From Acidobacteriota bacterium (lineage in GTDB: Bacteria > Acidobacteriota > Vicinamibacteria > Vicinamibacterales > SCN-69-37), in contig JABMNV010000041.1 of the NCBI GenBank assembly GCA_013203475.1, positions 1 through 41,906 of the forward strand: DNA of 41,906 nt, given 5' to 3'. Position 1 is the first letter of the stretch. Each line of letters starts with the position of its first letter. Positions 8,175 to 16,544 of this stretch are shown here, piece by piece. The translations under genes were made by a program, and so were the position numbers. Below the pieces are notes generated by a model. It did not search any database and was not told where the DNA came from. It was given only the letters and a program-made list of their open reading frames with translations.

Positions 8175-9170
8175 ATGGCAATCCACCCTCTGCTGCCCCA
8201 CTCCCGGCCCCGTCGGTTGTTCGGGCATGTCGCCACCATGTGCGGGGTCGGCGCGGTGGCCCTCGGACTCCTCGCGCCCGGACTGTTGGGGTCTGGACTG
8301 CTGGGGTCCGGACTGCTGGCGTCTGGCCCGACACGGGTCCAGGCTGTGCCGCGGACAGTCAATCAGCAGCGCATTTTTGTGTCAGTCGTCGACAAGGAGG
8401 GGGTACCGACACCGACCCTGACTCCCGATGACCTCACGATCAAGGAAGACGGCAGATCCCGCGAGGTGCTGACGGTCGAGCCAGCGACCGAGGCCATGCA
8501 GATTGCCCTCCTCGTCGACACGAGTGCCGTCACGACCACGGCAATTCGCGACATTCGGCTGGGCCTCAAGGCGTTCTCCGTGGCAATTTGGGAGAAAAGT
8601 CCTGACACGCAGATTGCCCTCTTCAGCTTTGGCGAACGGCCAACCCTATTGGCGGATTTTTCCTCCAGCGCCGTCCTGCTGGACCGACAGATCAACCGGC
8701 TCTTTGCCACAACGGGGTCCGGAGCCTATTTCATCGACGCCGTGATCGAAGCGGCAGCAGTGCTGGGCAAGCGCGGCGCGTCCCGGTCGGTCGTCGTGGC
8801 CTACGTGGACGAAAACGGGCCTGAATTCAGCAACCGCCGCAGCGACTACACCTTCAAGGCGATTTCTGCCGCGCATACGTCGTTATGGGTGGTGGCCCGC
8901 CAGGGCTTTGGCAGCAACGCGTCAACCCCGGAAAACATCGAGCGCGCCATGGTGATTGGAGACGTCACGACACGCAGTGGCGGGCGCAGCTCGACCGTGT
9001 TGAATGGCACGGCCATCCCGGCCCGCTTGACCGACGTGGCCGTGCAGCTACTCGGCCAGTTTGCCGTCACGTACGGCCGACCGGAATCGCTCGTACCTCC
9101 CGACCAGCTGGAAGTGAAGTTGACCAACTCTGATTTGCGCCTGGCGGCCCCGCGCTGGACCAGCCGATGA
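8175..9170 (+). CDS. Exported VWA-like protein with degenerate MIDAS
   Basis: Exported protein of 331 residues of the acidobacterial VWFA-related type. The signal segment contains four in-frame copies of a 5-residue unit (GLLAP GLLGS GLLGS GLLAS, residues 31-50). The N-terminal part (FVSVVDKEGVPTPTLTPDDL) matches the usual pre-VWA beta domain, and the VWA fold begins at about 108 (MQIALLVDTSAVTT). The metal site reads D115-T-S-A-V119 instead of DxSxS, and the later Thr and Asp positions are also not standard, so metal-dependent ligand binding is doubtful. ATG 8175 follows a -10-like TATACT directly. The stop overlaps the next VWA gene by 4 nt (ATGA). Function is unknown; it is probably an accessory partner of its neighbour. 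Confidence 0.8.
   Translation: MAIHPLLPHSRPRRLFGHVATMCGVGAVALGLLAPGLLGSGLLGSGLLASGPTRVQAVPRTVNQQRIFVSVVDKEGVPTPTLTPDDLTIKEDGRSREVLTVEPATEAMQIALLVDTSAVTTTAIRDIRLGLKAFSVAIWEKSPDTQIALFSFGERPTLLADFSSSAVLLDRQINRLFATTGSGAYFIDAVIEAAAVLGKRGASRSVVVAYVDENGPEFSNRRSDYTFKAISAAHTSLWVVARQGFGSNASTPENIERAMVIGDVTTRSGGRSSTVLNGTAIPARLTDVAVQLLGQFAVTYGRPESLVPPDQLEVKLTNSDLRLAAPRWTSR
8265..8324 (+). repeat. Four tandem 15-bp units inside signal-peptide coding region
   Basis: Units at 8265, 8280, 8295 and 8310 all begin ggact and encode GLLAP, GLLGS, GLLGS and GLLAS in frame. Units 2-4 differ by only a few bases. Gain or loss of a unit would lengthen or shorten the hydrophobic core of the leader without a frameshift. 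Confidence 0.9.
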
Positions 9171-10126
9171 CCCCGCGCGTGGCAGCACTGGCCGGCTGTC
9201 TGGCGCTGACGGCCGGATCGTTCGGAGCGTCCGCGCAGGTCTTTCGCGTCGGCACCGACGTCGTGTCGCTCAACATCACCGTGACGGAAGGTGAGCAGCT
9301 GATTCCTGGTCTGGAACGATCGCGCTTTTCTGTCTATGAAGATGGCGTGCAACAGGACATCACATACTTCTCGCGTACGCCTCAACCGATCGCCCTCTCC
9401 CTGCTCATCGACACGAGTGCGAGCATGGAAGACAAACTGCCGATCGCGCAGGAGGCGGCGATTGGATTCGCGAACCGACTCAACGCCACCGACGCGGCGC
9501 AGATCATCGACTTCGACAGTCGACACGAAATATTGCAGCCGTTTACCGCCGATAGCACTCTGCTCGAACAGGCCATTCGCCGCACGCGTGTGGGCGGCTC
9601 TACCTCGCTCTATAACGCCATCTACGTCGCGCTCAGCGAGCTCAAGCGGATGCGAGCGGCCTCGGCCGACGAGCTACGGCGGCAGGCCATCGTCGTGCTC
9701 TCGGACGGCGAAGATACGTCCAGTTTGATCGCCTACGAAGACGTGCTCGGTTCCGCGAAGCGGGCGGAAGTCGCTGTCTATGCCATCGGCTTGCGCTCGA
9801 AAGAGGATCGGCCGACGCGTGGATTCAACGAAGCCGAGTTCGTGCTCCGCACGCTCTCGCAGGAGACAGGCGGCCGGGCGTTCTTTGTCGAAGACATCCT
9901 TGAGTTGCCGGCCGTCTATCAGCAGATCGCTGACGAGTTAGCCAATCAGTATTCGATTGGCTATACGTCGAAGAATCTCAAACGCGATGGCGCGTGGCGC
10001 GCCATCGTCGTAAAAGTTGACCGACCGAAGACAGCGGCGCGAGCCAAACGCGGCTACTTTGCTCCGACGGTCCCAAGACGCCTGCCCGAGCGCCTGCCCA
10101 CACCCCTACGAAGCCCCACACCATGA
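9167..10126 (+). CDS. Exported VWA-domain protein (VWFA-related type)
   Basis: 319-residue exported protein. A short leader (AALAGCLALTAGSFGASAQ) precedes a beta domain (VFRVGTDVVSLNITVTEGEQ, ending FSVYEDGVQQDITYFSR) and a VWA domain with an intact MIDAS: D82-T-S-A-S86, the GGSTSLYNAIY threonine and the LSDGEDTSS aspartate. The tail (NQYSIGYTSKNLKRDGAWRA ... GYFAP) is characteristic of VWFA-related proteins abundant in Acidobacteria. VWA domains bind ligands through a divalent cation; the partner is unknown. Its start overlaps the preceding paralogue and its end overlaps the SUMT/HemD gene, each by 4 nt, so all three form one translationally coupled unit. Confidence 0.92.
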   Translation: MTPRVAALAGCLALTAGSFGASAQVFRVGTDVVSLNITVTEGEQLIPGLERSRFSVYEDGVQQDITYFSRTPQPIALSLLIDTSASMEDKLPIAQEAAIGFANRLNATDAAQIIDFDSRHEILQPFTADSTLLEQAIRRTRVGGSTSLYNAIYVALSELKRMRAASADELRRQAIVVLSDGEDTSSLIAYEDVLGSAKRAEVAVYAIGLRSKEDRPTRGFNEAEFVLRTLSQETGGRAFFVEDILELPAVYQQIADELANQYSIGYTSKNLKRDGAWRAIVVKVDRPKTAARAKRGYFAPTVPRRLPERLPTPLRSPTP

Positions 10127-11688
10127 CCACCACGCCGCAGACCCCACGGGGCCGAGCCATTTTCATTGGCGCCGGGCCCGGAGATCCGGGCCTCCTGACC
10201 ACGCGGGGCCTGCGTGTGCTCGCCGACGCCGACGTGGTCGTCTACGACCGCGCCGTGGCCCACATGCTTCGCTTGGCGCGTCCCGACGCCGAACGCATCG
10301 AAGTCGGAGCACCGGCCGAAGGCAACATGGCCCAGGACGCCATTGCCATGCTTGTGGCCGACAAGGTGCGCGAGGGATGCCTCGTTGCCCGATTGAAGTG
10401 GGGCGACCCGTTCCTCTTTGGAAGCGGGGCGAAGGAAGCCCTGTTCCTCCACGAGCAGGGACTCCCGTTCGAGGTTGTCCCCGGCGTACCGATTGCGTTG
10501 GGCGGGGCCTATGCGGGTGTGCCGATTTCTTATCCTTGGGGCCACGACGCACTCGTCCTGCTCCGAGGTCACGAACACACCGGCGAGAGTGCTCCGAACG
10601 TACGCTGGCCGGCGCTGGCCTCGCTCGATGGCACCGTGGCCACCTATGCCACAGGGCGTCAGGCGGCTGAAGTCCTGCGCAAGCTCGTCGCCGGCGGTCG
10701 CGCCGTCACGCATACCGCCGCGCTCATTTACGACGCGACGCTCGCTTCCCAGCGCACGCTCACGGGCACACTGGGCGAGTTGGCCGATCAACTCGAGGCC
10801 GAGGGCGCCGATAGCACCCCCGCGCTGCTGATCGTGGGTGACGTCACCGGACTGCGCGCCCACCTTCGCTGGTTCGATGAACGCCCGCTCTTCGGTCGCC
10901 GCATCGTCGTGACCAGGTCGCGAGAGCGCGCGCGCGACTTGTCCGACCAGATCGAGAGTCTGGGCGGTCAGGCGCTCGAGGCCCAGACGTTCCGACTGAT
11001 TCCGGCGGACGACCCCGAGGCCATCGAACGTACCGTCGCCACAGTGCAGCAGTTTCAGTGGGTCGTCTGTGAATCAGCCAACGCGGCACATCGATTCCTG
11101 AAGGCACTGCTGACCGGGACGAGGGATCTTCGAGCCCTCGGCGGAGTCAAAGTGGCCGCCGTCGGACCATCGACTGCGGATCAATTGCGCATGGCCGGCC
11201 TTGTGCCTGACGTCATTGTGCCCGAGATCGGAGAAGAGGCGACCTGCCAGGCACTGGCTGCGCATGGGCCCCTGGCGGAGTCGCGGGTGCTGGTGATTCG
11301 GCCGGAACATGGCCGCGCCGAAGACCCCCGAGACGGTCTGGCCGGAGCGCTTCGGGCACGCGGGGTTGACGTCCAGGACCTCGTGGCCTATCGCACAGTG
11401 GCCAGCGCACCAGAGTCGGCAGCGTCGCAAGAACTCTATCGTCAGTTGCTGGATGGCAGCATCGACGCGGTCACGTTCGCCTCGCCCACTGCGGTCGAGC
11501 GATTTGCCGACCTCATCGGCCGAGAACAGGCTGCGGACCTGCTCAACACCACGGTCGTGGTCACGATGGGGCCAGTGACTGCGGCCGCGGCCGAAGCCAT
11601 CGGGGTGACCGCACCGATTGTGGCGCAGACGTTTACCGTGGACGGCTTGGTCGAGGCGCTGGTGCACGCGCTCAAAACGCCGGCCTGA
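10123..11688 (+). CDS. Uroporphyrinogen-III C-methyltransferase / uroporphyrinogen-III synthase fusion
   Basis: Cytosolic bifunctional tetrapyrrole enzyme of 521 residues. The N-terminal SUMT domain (about 10-250) has the SAM-binding GAGPGDPGLLT and PGVPIALGGAYAGVPISYPW. The C-terminal HemD domain (about 255-520) starts at RPLFGRRIVVTRSRERARDL and contains ASPTAVERFADLIG. HemD closes hydroxymethylbilane to uroporphyrinogen III; SUMT methylates it towards sirohaem or B12. The SUMT half is divergent: the usual RLKGGDPFxFGRG reads RLKWGDPFLFGSGAKE (W93, S101), and the GIPLTHR-like segment reads GVPISYPW, so methyltransferase activity is uncertain. No other haem genes are nearby, and sitting behind two secreted VWA genes is odd. 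Confidence 0.88.
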   Translation: MTTTPQTPRGRAIFIGAGPGDPGLLTTRGLRVLADADVVVYDRAVAHMLRLARPDAERIEVGAPAEGNMAQDAIAMLVADKVREGCLVARLKWGDPFLFGSGAKEALFLHEQGLPFEVVPGVPIALGGAYAGVPISYPWGHDALVLLRGHEHTGESAPNVRWPALASLDGTVATYATGRQAAEVLRKLVAGGRAVTHTAALIYDATLASQRTLTGTLGELADQLEAEGADSTPALLIVGDVTGLRAHLRWFDERPLFGRRIVVTRSRERARDLSDQIESLGGQALEAQTFRLIPADDPEAIERTVATVQQFQWVVCESANAAHRFLKALLTGTRDLRALGGVKVAAVGPSTADQLRMAGLVPDVIVPEIGEEATCQALAAHGPLAESRVLVIRPEHGRAEDPRDGLAGALRARGVDVQDLVAYRTVASAPESAASQELYRQLLDGSIDAVTFASPTAVERFADLIGREQAADLLNTTVVVTMGPVTAAAAEAIGVTAPIVAQTFTVDGLVEALVHALKTPA

Positions 11689-11700
11689 ACCGGCCGGCGT
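11677..11700. terminator. Hairpin between convergent genes
   Basis: acgccggcc / ggccggcgt forms a perfect 9-bp stem around the 6-nt loop tgaacc, which contains the stop codon of the SUMT/HemD gene. On the minus strand the stem is followed by TTTT, so it best serves as terminator for the DapB-like gene, whose stop starts at 11703. On the plus strand it would be U-poor. Confidence 0.6.
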
Positions 11701-12702
11701 CTACTTGCCGCCGAAGTACGACGGCAACACCATGTCGCGCATCGTGCGCAAGCCTGGGGCCGCGGACATGACCTTCGGGATGGAGTTCACCGTGATCGAG
11801 GCGGTGGCCACATCGCCATGCACGCCGCCGGCGATCTTCATCGTCAGCGCAGGGTTGCCCTTGATGCGCACGGCGTCAAACGACTCGGGTGCCCCAAGGT
11901 AGGCCTCCATGTGCAGTGTGATGATGGCCTTCCCCTTTTGGTAGCCGATGCCGTCCTGGATCAACCCACACACCAACCCGGGCTCGACTGTCATGAACTC
12001 GCTGGTGACGGCCTCCGTGGTCATCTTCGGCTTGATGATGTCAGTCACCTTGTCGAGCTTCCAACCGAAAGCATCGGCGATCATCGTGATCGACTCGGCC
12101 AGGCCCACGTGCCGAACGGTACCGGCCTTGACCCTCGCCATGAACTGCGCGCGGGTCAGGCCAGCGCCGATCTTCTGCTGAAACGGCAGACGACGCACAC
12201 GCGCATCCTGTACGCGATCAATCTCAATGCCCGTCACGCTCTCGCAGACGCCGGTCAGGGCGATCGGGAGAGCGTCCATCACGAAGCCGGGATTCACGCC
12301 GGTGCCCAACACGGCGACCTTCGCCTTCTTCGCCAGCCGATCAATCTTGCGCGCCGCGGCCGCGTTGCTCTTGACGGGGTATGCCAATTCCTCGGTCGTC
12401 GATACGATCGGCACGCGTAGCTTCAGCACAGCCTCGAACTGCCCGACCACCGCTTTGAGTGACGAATTCGTGCACAACACGGCTACATCCGGCTTTGTGG
12501 CTTTGATCGCCTTCGCAATATCGGACGTCACCTTGATCCGCAGCTTGCGACCCACTCCGCAAATCTCACCGAGATCCTTGCCCACCTTCGCCGGATCGAT
12601 ATCGACCGCGCCGACGATCTTGAATCCCTTGCGGGTCGCCACCTGGCGAACCACCCCGGCCCCGATGGGGCCTAACCCGATATGTAATACCTTGATGGCC
12701 AT
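11701..12702 (-). CDS. DapB-fold NAD(P)-dependent dehydrogenase (diaminopentanoate dehydrogenase-like)
   Basis: 333-residue cytosolic oxidoreductase with an N-terminal Rossmann fold (VLHIGLGPIGAGVVRQVATR, then GAVDIDPAKVGKDLGE) and the family landmark GTGVNPGFVMDALPIAL. This resembles the dihydrodipicolinate-reductase-like group that includes 2,4-diaminopentanoate dehydrogenase of ornithine fermentation. It is longer than true DapB (about 270) and lacks the DapB substrate motif, so lysine synthesis is unlikely. ATG 12702 has GGAGAG 7 nt upstream; a longer start at 12729 would add MRALLGESY, which overlaps that ribosome site. A TACAAT box at 12728-12733 fits a promoter. The actual substrate (an amino acid or related amine) is inferred only. 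Confidence 0.8.
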   Translation of the reverse strand: MAIKVLHIGLGPIGAGVVRQVATRKGFKIVGAVDIDPAKVGKDLGEICGVGRKLRIKVTSDIAKAIKATKPDVAVLCTNSSLKAVVGQFEAVLKLRVPIVSTTEELAYPVKSNAAAARKIDRLAKKAKVAVLGTGVNPGFVMDALPIALTGVCESVTGIEIDRVQDARVRRLPFQQKIGAGLTRAQFMARVKAGTVRHVGLAESITMIADAFGWKLDKVTDIIKPKMTTEAVTSEFMTVEPGLVCGLIQDGIGYQKGKAIITLHMEAYLGAPESFDAVRIKGNPALTMKIAGGVHGDVATASITVNSIPKVMSAAPGLRTMRDMVLPSYFGGK

Positions 12703-12727
12703 ATATGACTCTCCGAGTAAAGCTCTC

Positions 12728-12733
12728 ATTGTA
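12728..12733 (-). promoter_or_regulatory. Probable -10 box of the DapB-like gene
   Basis: TACAAT on the minus strand, 25 nt before the ATG, with GGAGAG between. The divergent M1 peptidase gene starts at 12756, so promoters for both directions share 53 bp. No good -35 is visible. Confidence 0.45.
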
Positions 12734-12755
12734 ATGCGATAGGATCCTGCCAGCT

Positions 12756-14717
12756 ATGCGTCGCCTTCCCTTCTGGACTCTGGTTGCCGCCACCCTGCTG
12801 CTTGTCGCCCGGCCGGCTGGATTCGAACAGACGGGCGCCCCGCTGGCGCGGTCGCCCAGGAACGCGTCGTACCAGTTGCTGGCCACTCTGGATCCCGATA
12901 CCCACACCATCGCCGGGTCGGGCCGCATCGTGTGGCGTAACATCACCACGTCCCCGGCCGTCGACCTGCGCTTCCACCTCTACTGGAACGCGTGGCGCGA
13001 CTCGAAGTCCTCCTGGATGCGCGAACAGCGACTGGGGAGAAATCCGGCTCTGGCCCGCCGCCCTGCCGACGACCGGGGCGAGATCGAGCTGGTCTCGATC
13101 AGGGCCAGAGGCACCGAACTGCGTAGCGGCGCCGTGTTTGTTTCACCCGACGATGGGAATCCGGATGACCGGACGGTGTTGTCCGTGCCACTCGACACAC
13201 CAGTCCTGCCTGGCGAGACTCTGGAAATTGATGTCGCCTGGACCGCCCGTGTCCCCCGCACATTCGCGCGCACGGGTCGCCTCGGCCAGTACTATTTCAT
13301 CGCCCAGTGGTTCCCGAAGCTCGGTGTCTTTCAAGATTCCGGCGAGTGGAACGCTCACCAGTTTCATGCCGCGACGGAATTCTTTTCGGACTTCGGCACC
13401 TATGACGTCACGCTCACCGTCCCCAAGGGCTGGGTGGTCGGCGCGACCGGTGTCGCCGCAGCCGTGCGGCCAGAGAACGACGAGGACGCCGCCCATCACT
13501 TTGTGGCCGATGACGTCCACGACTTCGCCTGGACGACCAGCCCCGACTTCATCGAACGCACAGAGGTCTTCGAACAGCCAGACTTGCCCACCGTCGCGAT
13601 GCGCCTGCTTCTGCAGCCCGAACATGTCGTACAAGCCGACCGTCATTTCGCGGCCACACGGGCAGCTCTGAAACACTACGGCAACTGGTTCGGCGCCTAT
13701 CCCTACTCCCAGATCACGGTGGTTGACCCGGTCACGGTCGTCAACGCTGGCGCGCAAGGCGGGTCAACGGGCGGGATGGAATACCCGATGTTGTTCACCG
13801 CGGGCACGCGAATTGTCGTTCCCAGCCGAGGAGCACAACCCGAGAGTGTGACGGTGCATGAGGCAGGTCACCAGTTCTGGCACGGCATCGTCGCCACCAA
13901 CGAATTCGAACAGGCGTGGATGGACGAAGGATTCAACACCTACGCAACCGCCAGAGCGATGGACACCGAGTGGCCGAACCGATTTGTCACCGTCGAACGG
14001 TATTTTGGTGGACTGGCCGCCTGGGCGTTCACGGACGTGCCGTGGTCACGCGCCGTCGATGGCAACCGGCTCAATGCGTATCGACCGGTTGCCTCATCTG
14101 ACGTGCAATCCACGCCGACCTGGCAATACTGGCCCGGCACGGCGAGCCAGATGTCCTACAACAAGACGGCGCTCTGGTTGACCACGCTGGAACGTTATCT
14201 CGGGTGGGACACGATGCAGCGCATTCTGGCGACGTACTTTTCCCGCGGCCGTTTCCGACATCCCACACCCGAGGAGTTCTTCGCGCTCGCCAACGAGGTC
14301 TCAAGCCAGGACCTGACGTGGTTTTTTGATGCCACCGTCCGCAGCAGTGCCGCGTTCGACTATGCCGTGACACAGGTGACCAACACGCCGGTCGACGACG
14401 GCTATGACACGGTGGCCGTGATCCGACGACTGGAAGAGGGGGTCTTTCCTGTCACCCTCCGCCGCACCTATGAAGACGGCACATCCGATACGGTGCACTG
14501 GGACGGCAAGGACCGATGGAAGGCCGTCACGGGCGTCGTCTCATCGAGACTTGTTCGAGTGGAAGTTGATCCTGAGCGGGTGCTGATGCTGGACCTGAAC
14601 TACACCAACAATTCGTGGACCGCCGCGCCGCAAGCGGCGGCAGCGTCCCGCAAGTGGTCGCTCCGCTGGATGGGCTGGCTGCAGGAAGTGATGCTGACGT
14701 ATGCCTTCTTCTCCTAG
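12756..14717 (+). CDS. Exported M1-family aminopeptidase-like metallopeptidase
   Basis: 653-residue exported zinc peptidase. Leader: FWTLVAATLLLVARPAGFEQ. An N-terminal beta domain (YQLLATLDPDTHTIAGSGRI) is followed by the catalytic domain with H368-E369-x2-H372 and E391 in WMDEGF, the exact HExxH-x18-E spacing of M1. The substrate-recognition motif reads GGMEYP rather than GAMEN. A typical M1 tyrosine region (QMSYNKTALWLTTLERYLG) follows. Total length is shorter than PepN-type enzymes and fits the short bacterial secreted M1 group. It should release N-terminal residues from peptides in the periplasm or outside. The last 17 nt overlap the next gene, so the membrane protein is coupled to it. 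Confidence 0.92.
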   Translation: MRRLPFWTLVAATLLLVARPAGFEQTGAPLARSPRNASYQLLATLDPDTHTIAGSGRIVWRNITTSPAVDLRFHLYWNAWRDSKSSWMREQRLGRNPALARRPADDRGEIELVSIRARGTELRSGAVFVSPDDGNPDDRTVLSVPLDTPVLPGETLEIDVAWTARVPRTFARTGRLGQYYFIAQWFPKLGVFQDSGEWNAHQFHAATEFFSDFGTYDVTLTVPKGWVVGATGVAAAVRPENDEDAAHHFVADDVHDFAWTTSPDFIERTEVFEQPDLPTVAMRLLLQPEHVVQADRHFAATRAALKHYGNWFGAYPYSQITVVDPVTVVNAGAQGGSTGGMEYPMLFTAGTRIVVPSRGAQPESVTVHEAGHQFWHGIVATNEFEQAWMDEGFNTYATARAMDTEWPNRFVTVERYFGGLAAWAFTDVPWSRAVDGNRLNAYRPVASSDVQSTPTWQYWPGTASQMSYNKTALWLTTLERYLGWDTMQRILATYFSRGRFRHPTPEEFFALANEVSSQDLTWFFDATVRSSAAFDYAVTQVTNTPVDDGYDTVAVIRRLEEGVFPVTLRRTYEDGTSDTVHWDGKDRWKAVTGVVSSRLVRVEVDPERVLMLDLNYTNNSWTAAPQAAAASRKWSLRWMGWLQEVMLTYAFFS

Positions 14718-15750
14718 CGGCGCCGGCAGGCCACGCGCGACGGCCGTCGGGGCGTTCATCGTGGGCTGGCAACGGACCGTCCGAGCCCCGGCCATCACGC
14801 TTGGAGTGCTTGCGGCCATGTTCACGCTGGCGCTGCCGTTGGGCGTGGCGCTCCGCGGCATGCTCACCGAGCACCTGGGCTCGAGCGTCGTGGCCGAACG
14901 CGCCGCCCGTGGCTGGGATGCGGGATGGGTGGCCGAATTTGGTGCGCAGGCCCAAGGCCTGGGCCGAACGTTGACCCACGAGATTCTCGGCTTTGGCGGG
15001 ACGATGTCCATCGCCAGCGATTTCCTCGATGGTGCGTCGCTGCCACCGACAGTGGCCGCCGCCGCGGCCGCGTCGATGATGTTGTGGATCTTCCTTGCCG
15101 GTGGGATCCTCGATCGCTTCGCGCGGGCGCGCCCGATCCGCACCGCCGCCTTCTTCGCCGCGTGCGGCGTCTATTTTGTTCGCTTCATCAGGTTGGGCCT
15201 GATCGTTGCTGCGGCATATTGGGCACTCTTTGCCTGGCTTCACCCGTTCCTGTTCGGCACGATCTGGAACCGCTGGACACGGGATCTCACGTCGGAACGT
15301 GACGCCATCCTGCTGCGCATCGCCCTGTACCTGGTGTTTGTCGGCGCGCTCGCCATGGTCAACATCGTGGTCGACTACGCGAAGGTCCGCGCGGTTGTCG
15401 AGGATCGCCGCAGCATGATCGGTGCGCTGGCCGCGTCGATGCGATTCCTGCGTCGCCGCCCGCTCCGGGCACTGGGCCTGTATCTGCTGAACGCGCTGGC
15501 CACGTTGCTCATCGTGGGCCTGTGGTACGTTCTTGCGCCCGCCGCGTCGGCCTCCGTCGGCCTGGCGTTCCTGCTGACTCAGGTCTATCTGTTGTGCCGC
15601 GTGGGAGCAAAATTGGCCTGGATGGCCAGCGAGGTCGTGTTTTTCCAAGGGGAACTCGCGCACGCCAGTTACACCGCTGCCCCCCTTCCACTGTGGCCCG
15701 ATTCGCCGGCCGCAGAGGCACTGGGAAACCTCATCGACAGAAACCAATAG
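14701..15750 (+). CDS. Multi-pass membrane protein of unknown function
   Basis: 349 residues with roughly five to six hydrophobic segments (for example TLGVLAAMFTLALPLGVALR near 33-52, AAASMMLWIFLAGGIL near 126-140, VAAAYWALFAWLHPFLF near 168-186, and two more near 220 and 265-285). Between helices 1 and 2 lies a soluble loop of about 65 residues. A basic stretch (SMRFLRRRPLRALGLYLLNA) precedes the later helices, as in some DUF-type integral membrane proteins. I do not recognise a named family. The start ATG 14701 lies 17 nt inside the M1 peptidase gene, so expression is coupled; a role in anchoring or exporting that peptidase, or in envelope homeostasis, is possible but unproven. Confidence 0.78.
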   Translation: MPSSPSGAGRPRATAVGAFIVGWQRTVRAPAITLGVLAAMFTLALPLGVALRGMLTEHLGSSVVAERAARGWDAGWVAEFGAQAQGLGRTLTHEILGFGGTMSIASDFLDGASLPPTVAAAAAASMMLWIFLAGGILDRFARARPIRTAAFFAACGVYFVRFIRLGLIVAAAYWALFAWLHPFLFGTIWNRWTRDLTSERDAILLRIALYLVFVGALAMVNIVVDYAKVRAVVEDRRSMIGALAASMRFLRRRPLRALGLYLLNALATLLIVGLWYVLAPAASASVGLAFLLTQVYLLCRVGAKLAWMASEVVFFQGELAHASYTAAPLPLWPDSPAAEALGNLIDRNQ

Positions 15751-15776
15751 CTGTCTCCCTGTAAGATCGGAGCACC

Positions 15777-16544
15777 ATGTCTTCGAAACGCGCAGATGTC
15801 CTGTCCCAATGGTTACGAGATCGTGCACGTGCCGCCGGCGCGCATGGATTTGTCTTTGGTCTGAGCGGCGGCATCGACTCCGCCGTGGTCGCACGGTTGT
15901 GCCAGATGGCGACGCCCAATCGGGTGCTTGGTGTCATCCTGCCCTGCTACAGCCACGCGCAGGATGAGGCGGATGCACAACTGCTGGCCAAGGCGTTCGG
16001 CATTCCGACAGCCCGCGTCGACCTGTCGGACACGTTTGACGCGTTGACCGGTGAATTGCAGACGGCGCTCAAGGGATTGCCTCAGTCTGTCCACGTGGTG
16101 GACATCAAGCAACAGATGCCCGACGCCAACATCAAGCCCCGACTGAGGATGACCTCTCTCTACTTTGTCGCCAACTCCGTCAACTATCTGGTGGCCGGCA
16201 CGGGCAATCGCAGCGAAATCACGCTCGGGTACTACACAAAATACGGCGACGGCGGCTGCGACGTACTGCCGATCGGCGCCCTCCTCAAGAGCGAGGTGTA
16301 TTCACTGGCGCATGAACTTGGTGTGCCAGCGTCGGTCATCAACAAGGCCCCGTCGGCAGGCCTGTGGATTGGCCAGACCGACGAAGCCGAGATGGGCTTT
16401 ACATACGAAGCCCTCGAAACGTATCTGATTGATGGGCCGTCTGCGGTCCCTCAGGCGACCGCCGACCGCATTGACCGACTCCAGCGGGCGTCCGAGCACA
16501 AGAAGTCGCTGCCGCCTATTGCTCCGTTATCTGACACCGTGTGA
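15777..16544 (+). CDS. nadE: NH3-dependent NAD+ synthetase
   Basis: Catalyses ATP-dependent amidation of nicotinic acid adenine dinucleotide to NAD+, the last step of NAD synthesis. 255 residues, the size of the ammonia-dependent form without a glutaminase domain. The PP-loop reads S30-G-G-I-D-S35, and the family segments NYLVAGTGNRSEITLGYYTK and YGDGGCDVLPIGALLKSEVY are intact, as is PSAGLWIGQTDEAEMG. A TAAGAT box lies 9 nt before ATG 15777, partly overlapping a weak cggag ribosome site. The 3' end overlaps the convergent propeller-GGT gene by 18 nt. Confidence 0.96.
   Translation: MSSKRADVLSQWLRDRARAAGAHGFVFGLSGGIDSAVVARLCQMATPNRVLGVILPCYSHAQDEADAQLLAKAFGIPTARVDLSDTFDALTGELQTALKGLPQSVHVVDIKQQMPDANIKPRLRMTSLYFVANSVNYLVAGTGNRSEITLGYYTKYGDGGCDVLPIGALLKSEVYSLAHELGVPASVINKAPSAGLWIGQTDEAEMGFTYEALETYLIDGPSAVPQATADRIDRLQRASEHKKSLPPIAPLSDTV

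Noticed and set aside
8846-9526. Minus-strand frame across the two VWA genes
   Set aside because: Spans two real overlapping genes in the other direction and has no family features.
11701-12702. True dihydrodipicolinate reductase (dapB)
   Set aside because: Longer than DapB and lacks its substrate-binding motif; the NPGFVMD signature points to the diaminopentanoate-dehydrogenase-like group.
14701-15750. Membrane protein as part of an ABC exporter for the M1 enzyme
   Set aside because: No ATPase gene or ABC permease motif is present nearby, so the idea has no sequence support.
14527-15894. 455-codon minus-strand frame opposite the M1 and membrane-protein genes
   Set aside because: Its translation is Arg/Gln/His-rich low complexity, a typical antisense product of GC-rich genes; the plus strand encodes conserved sequence.
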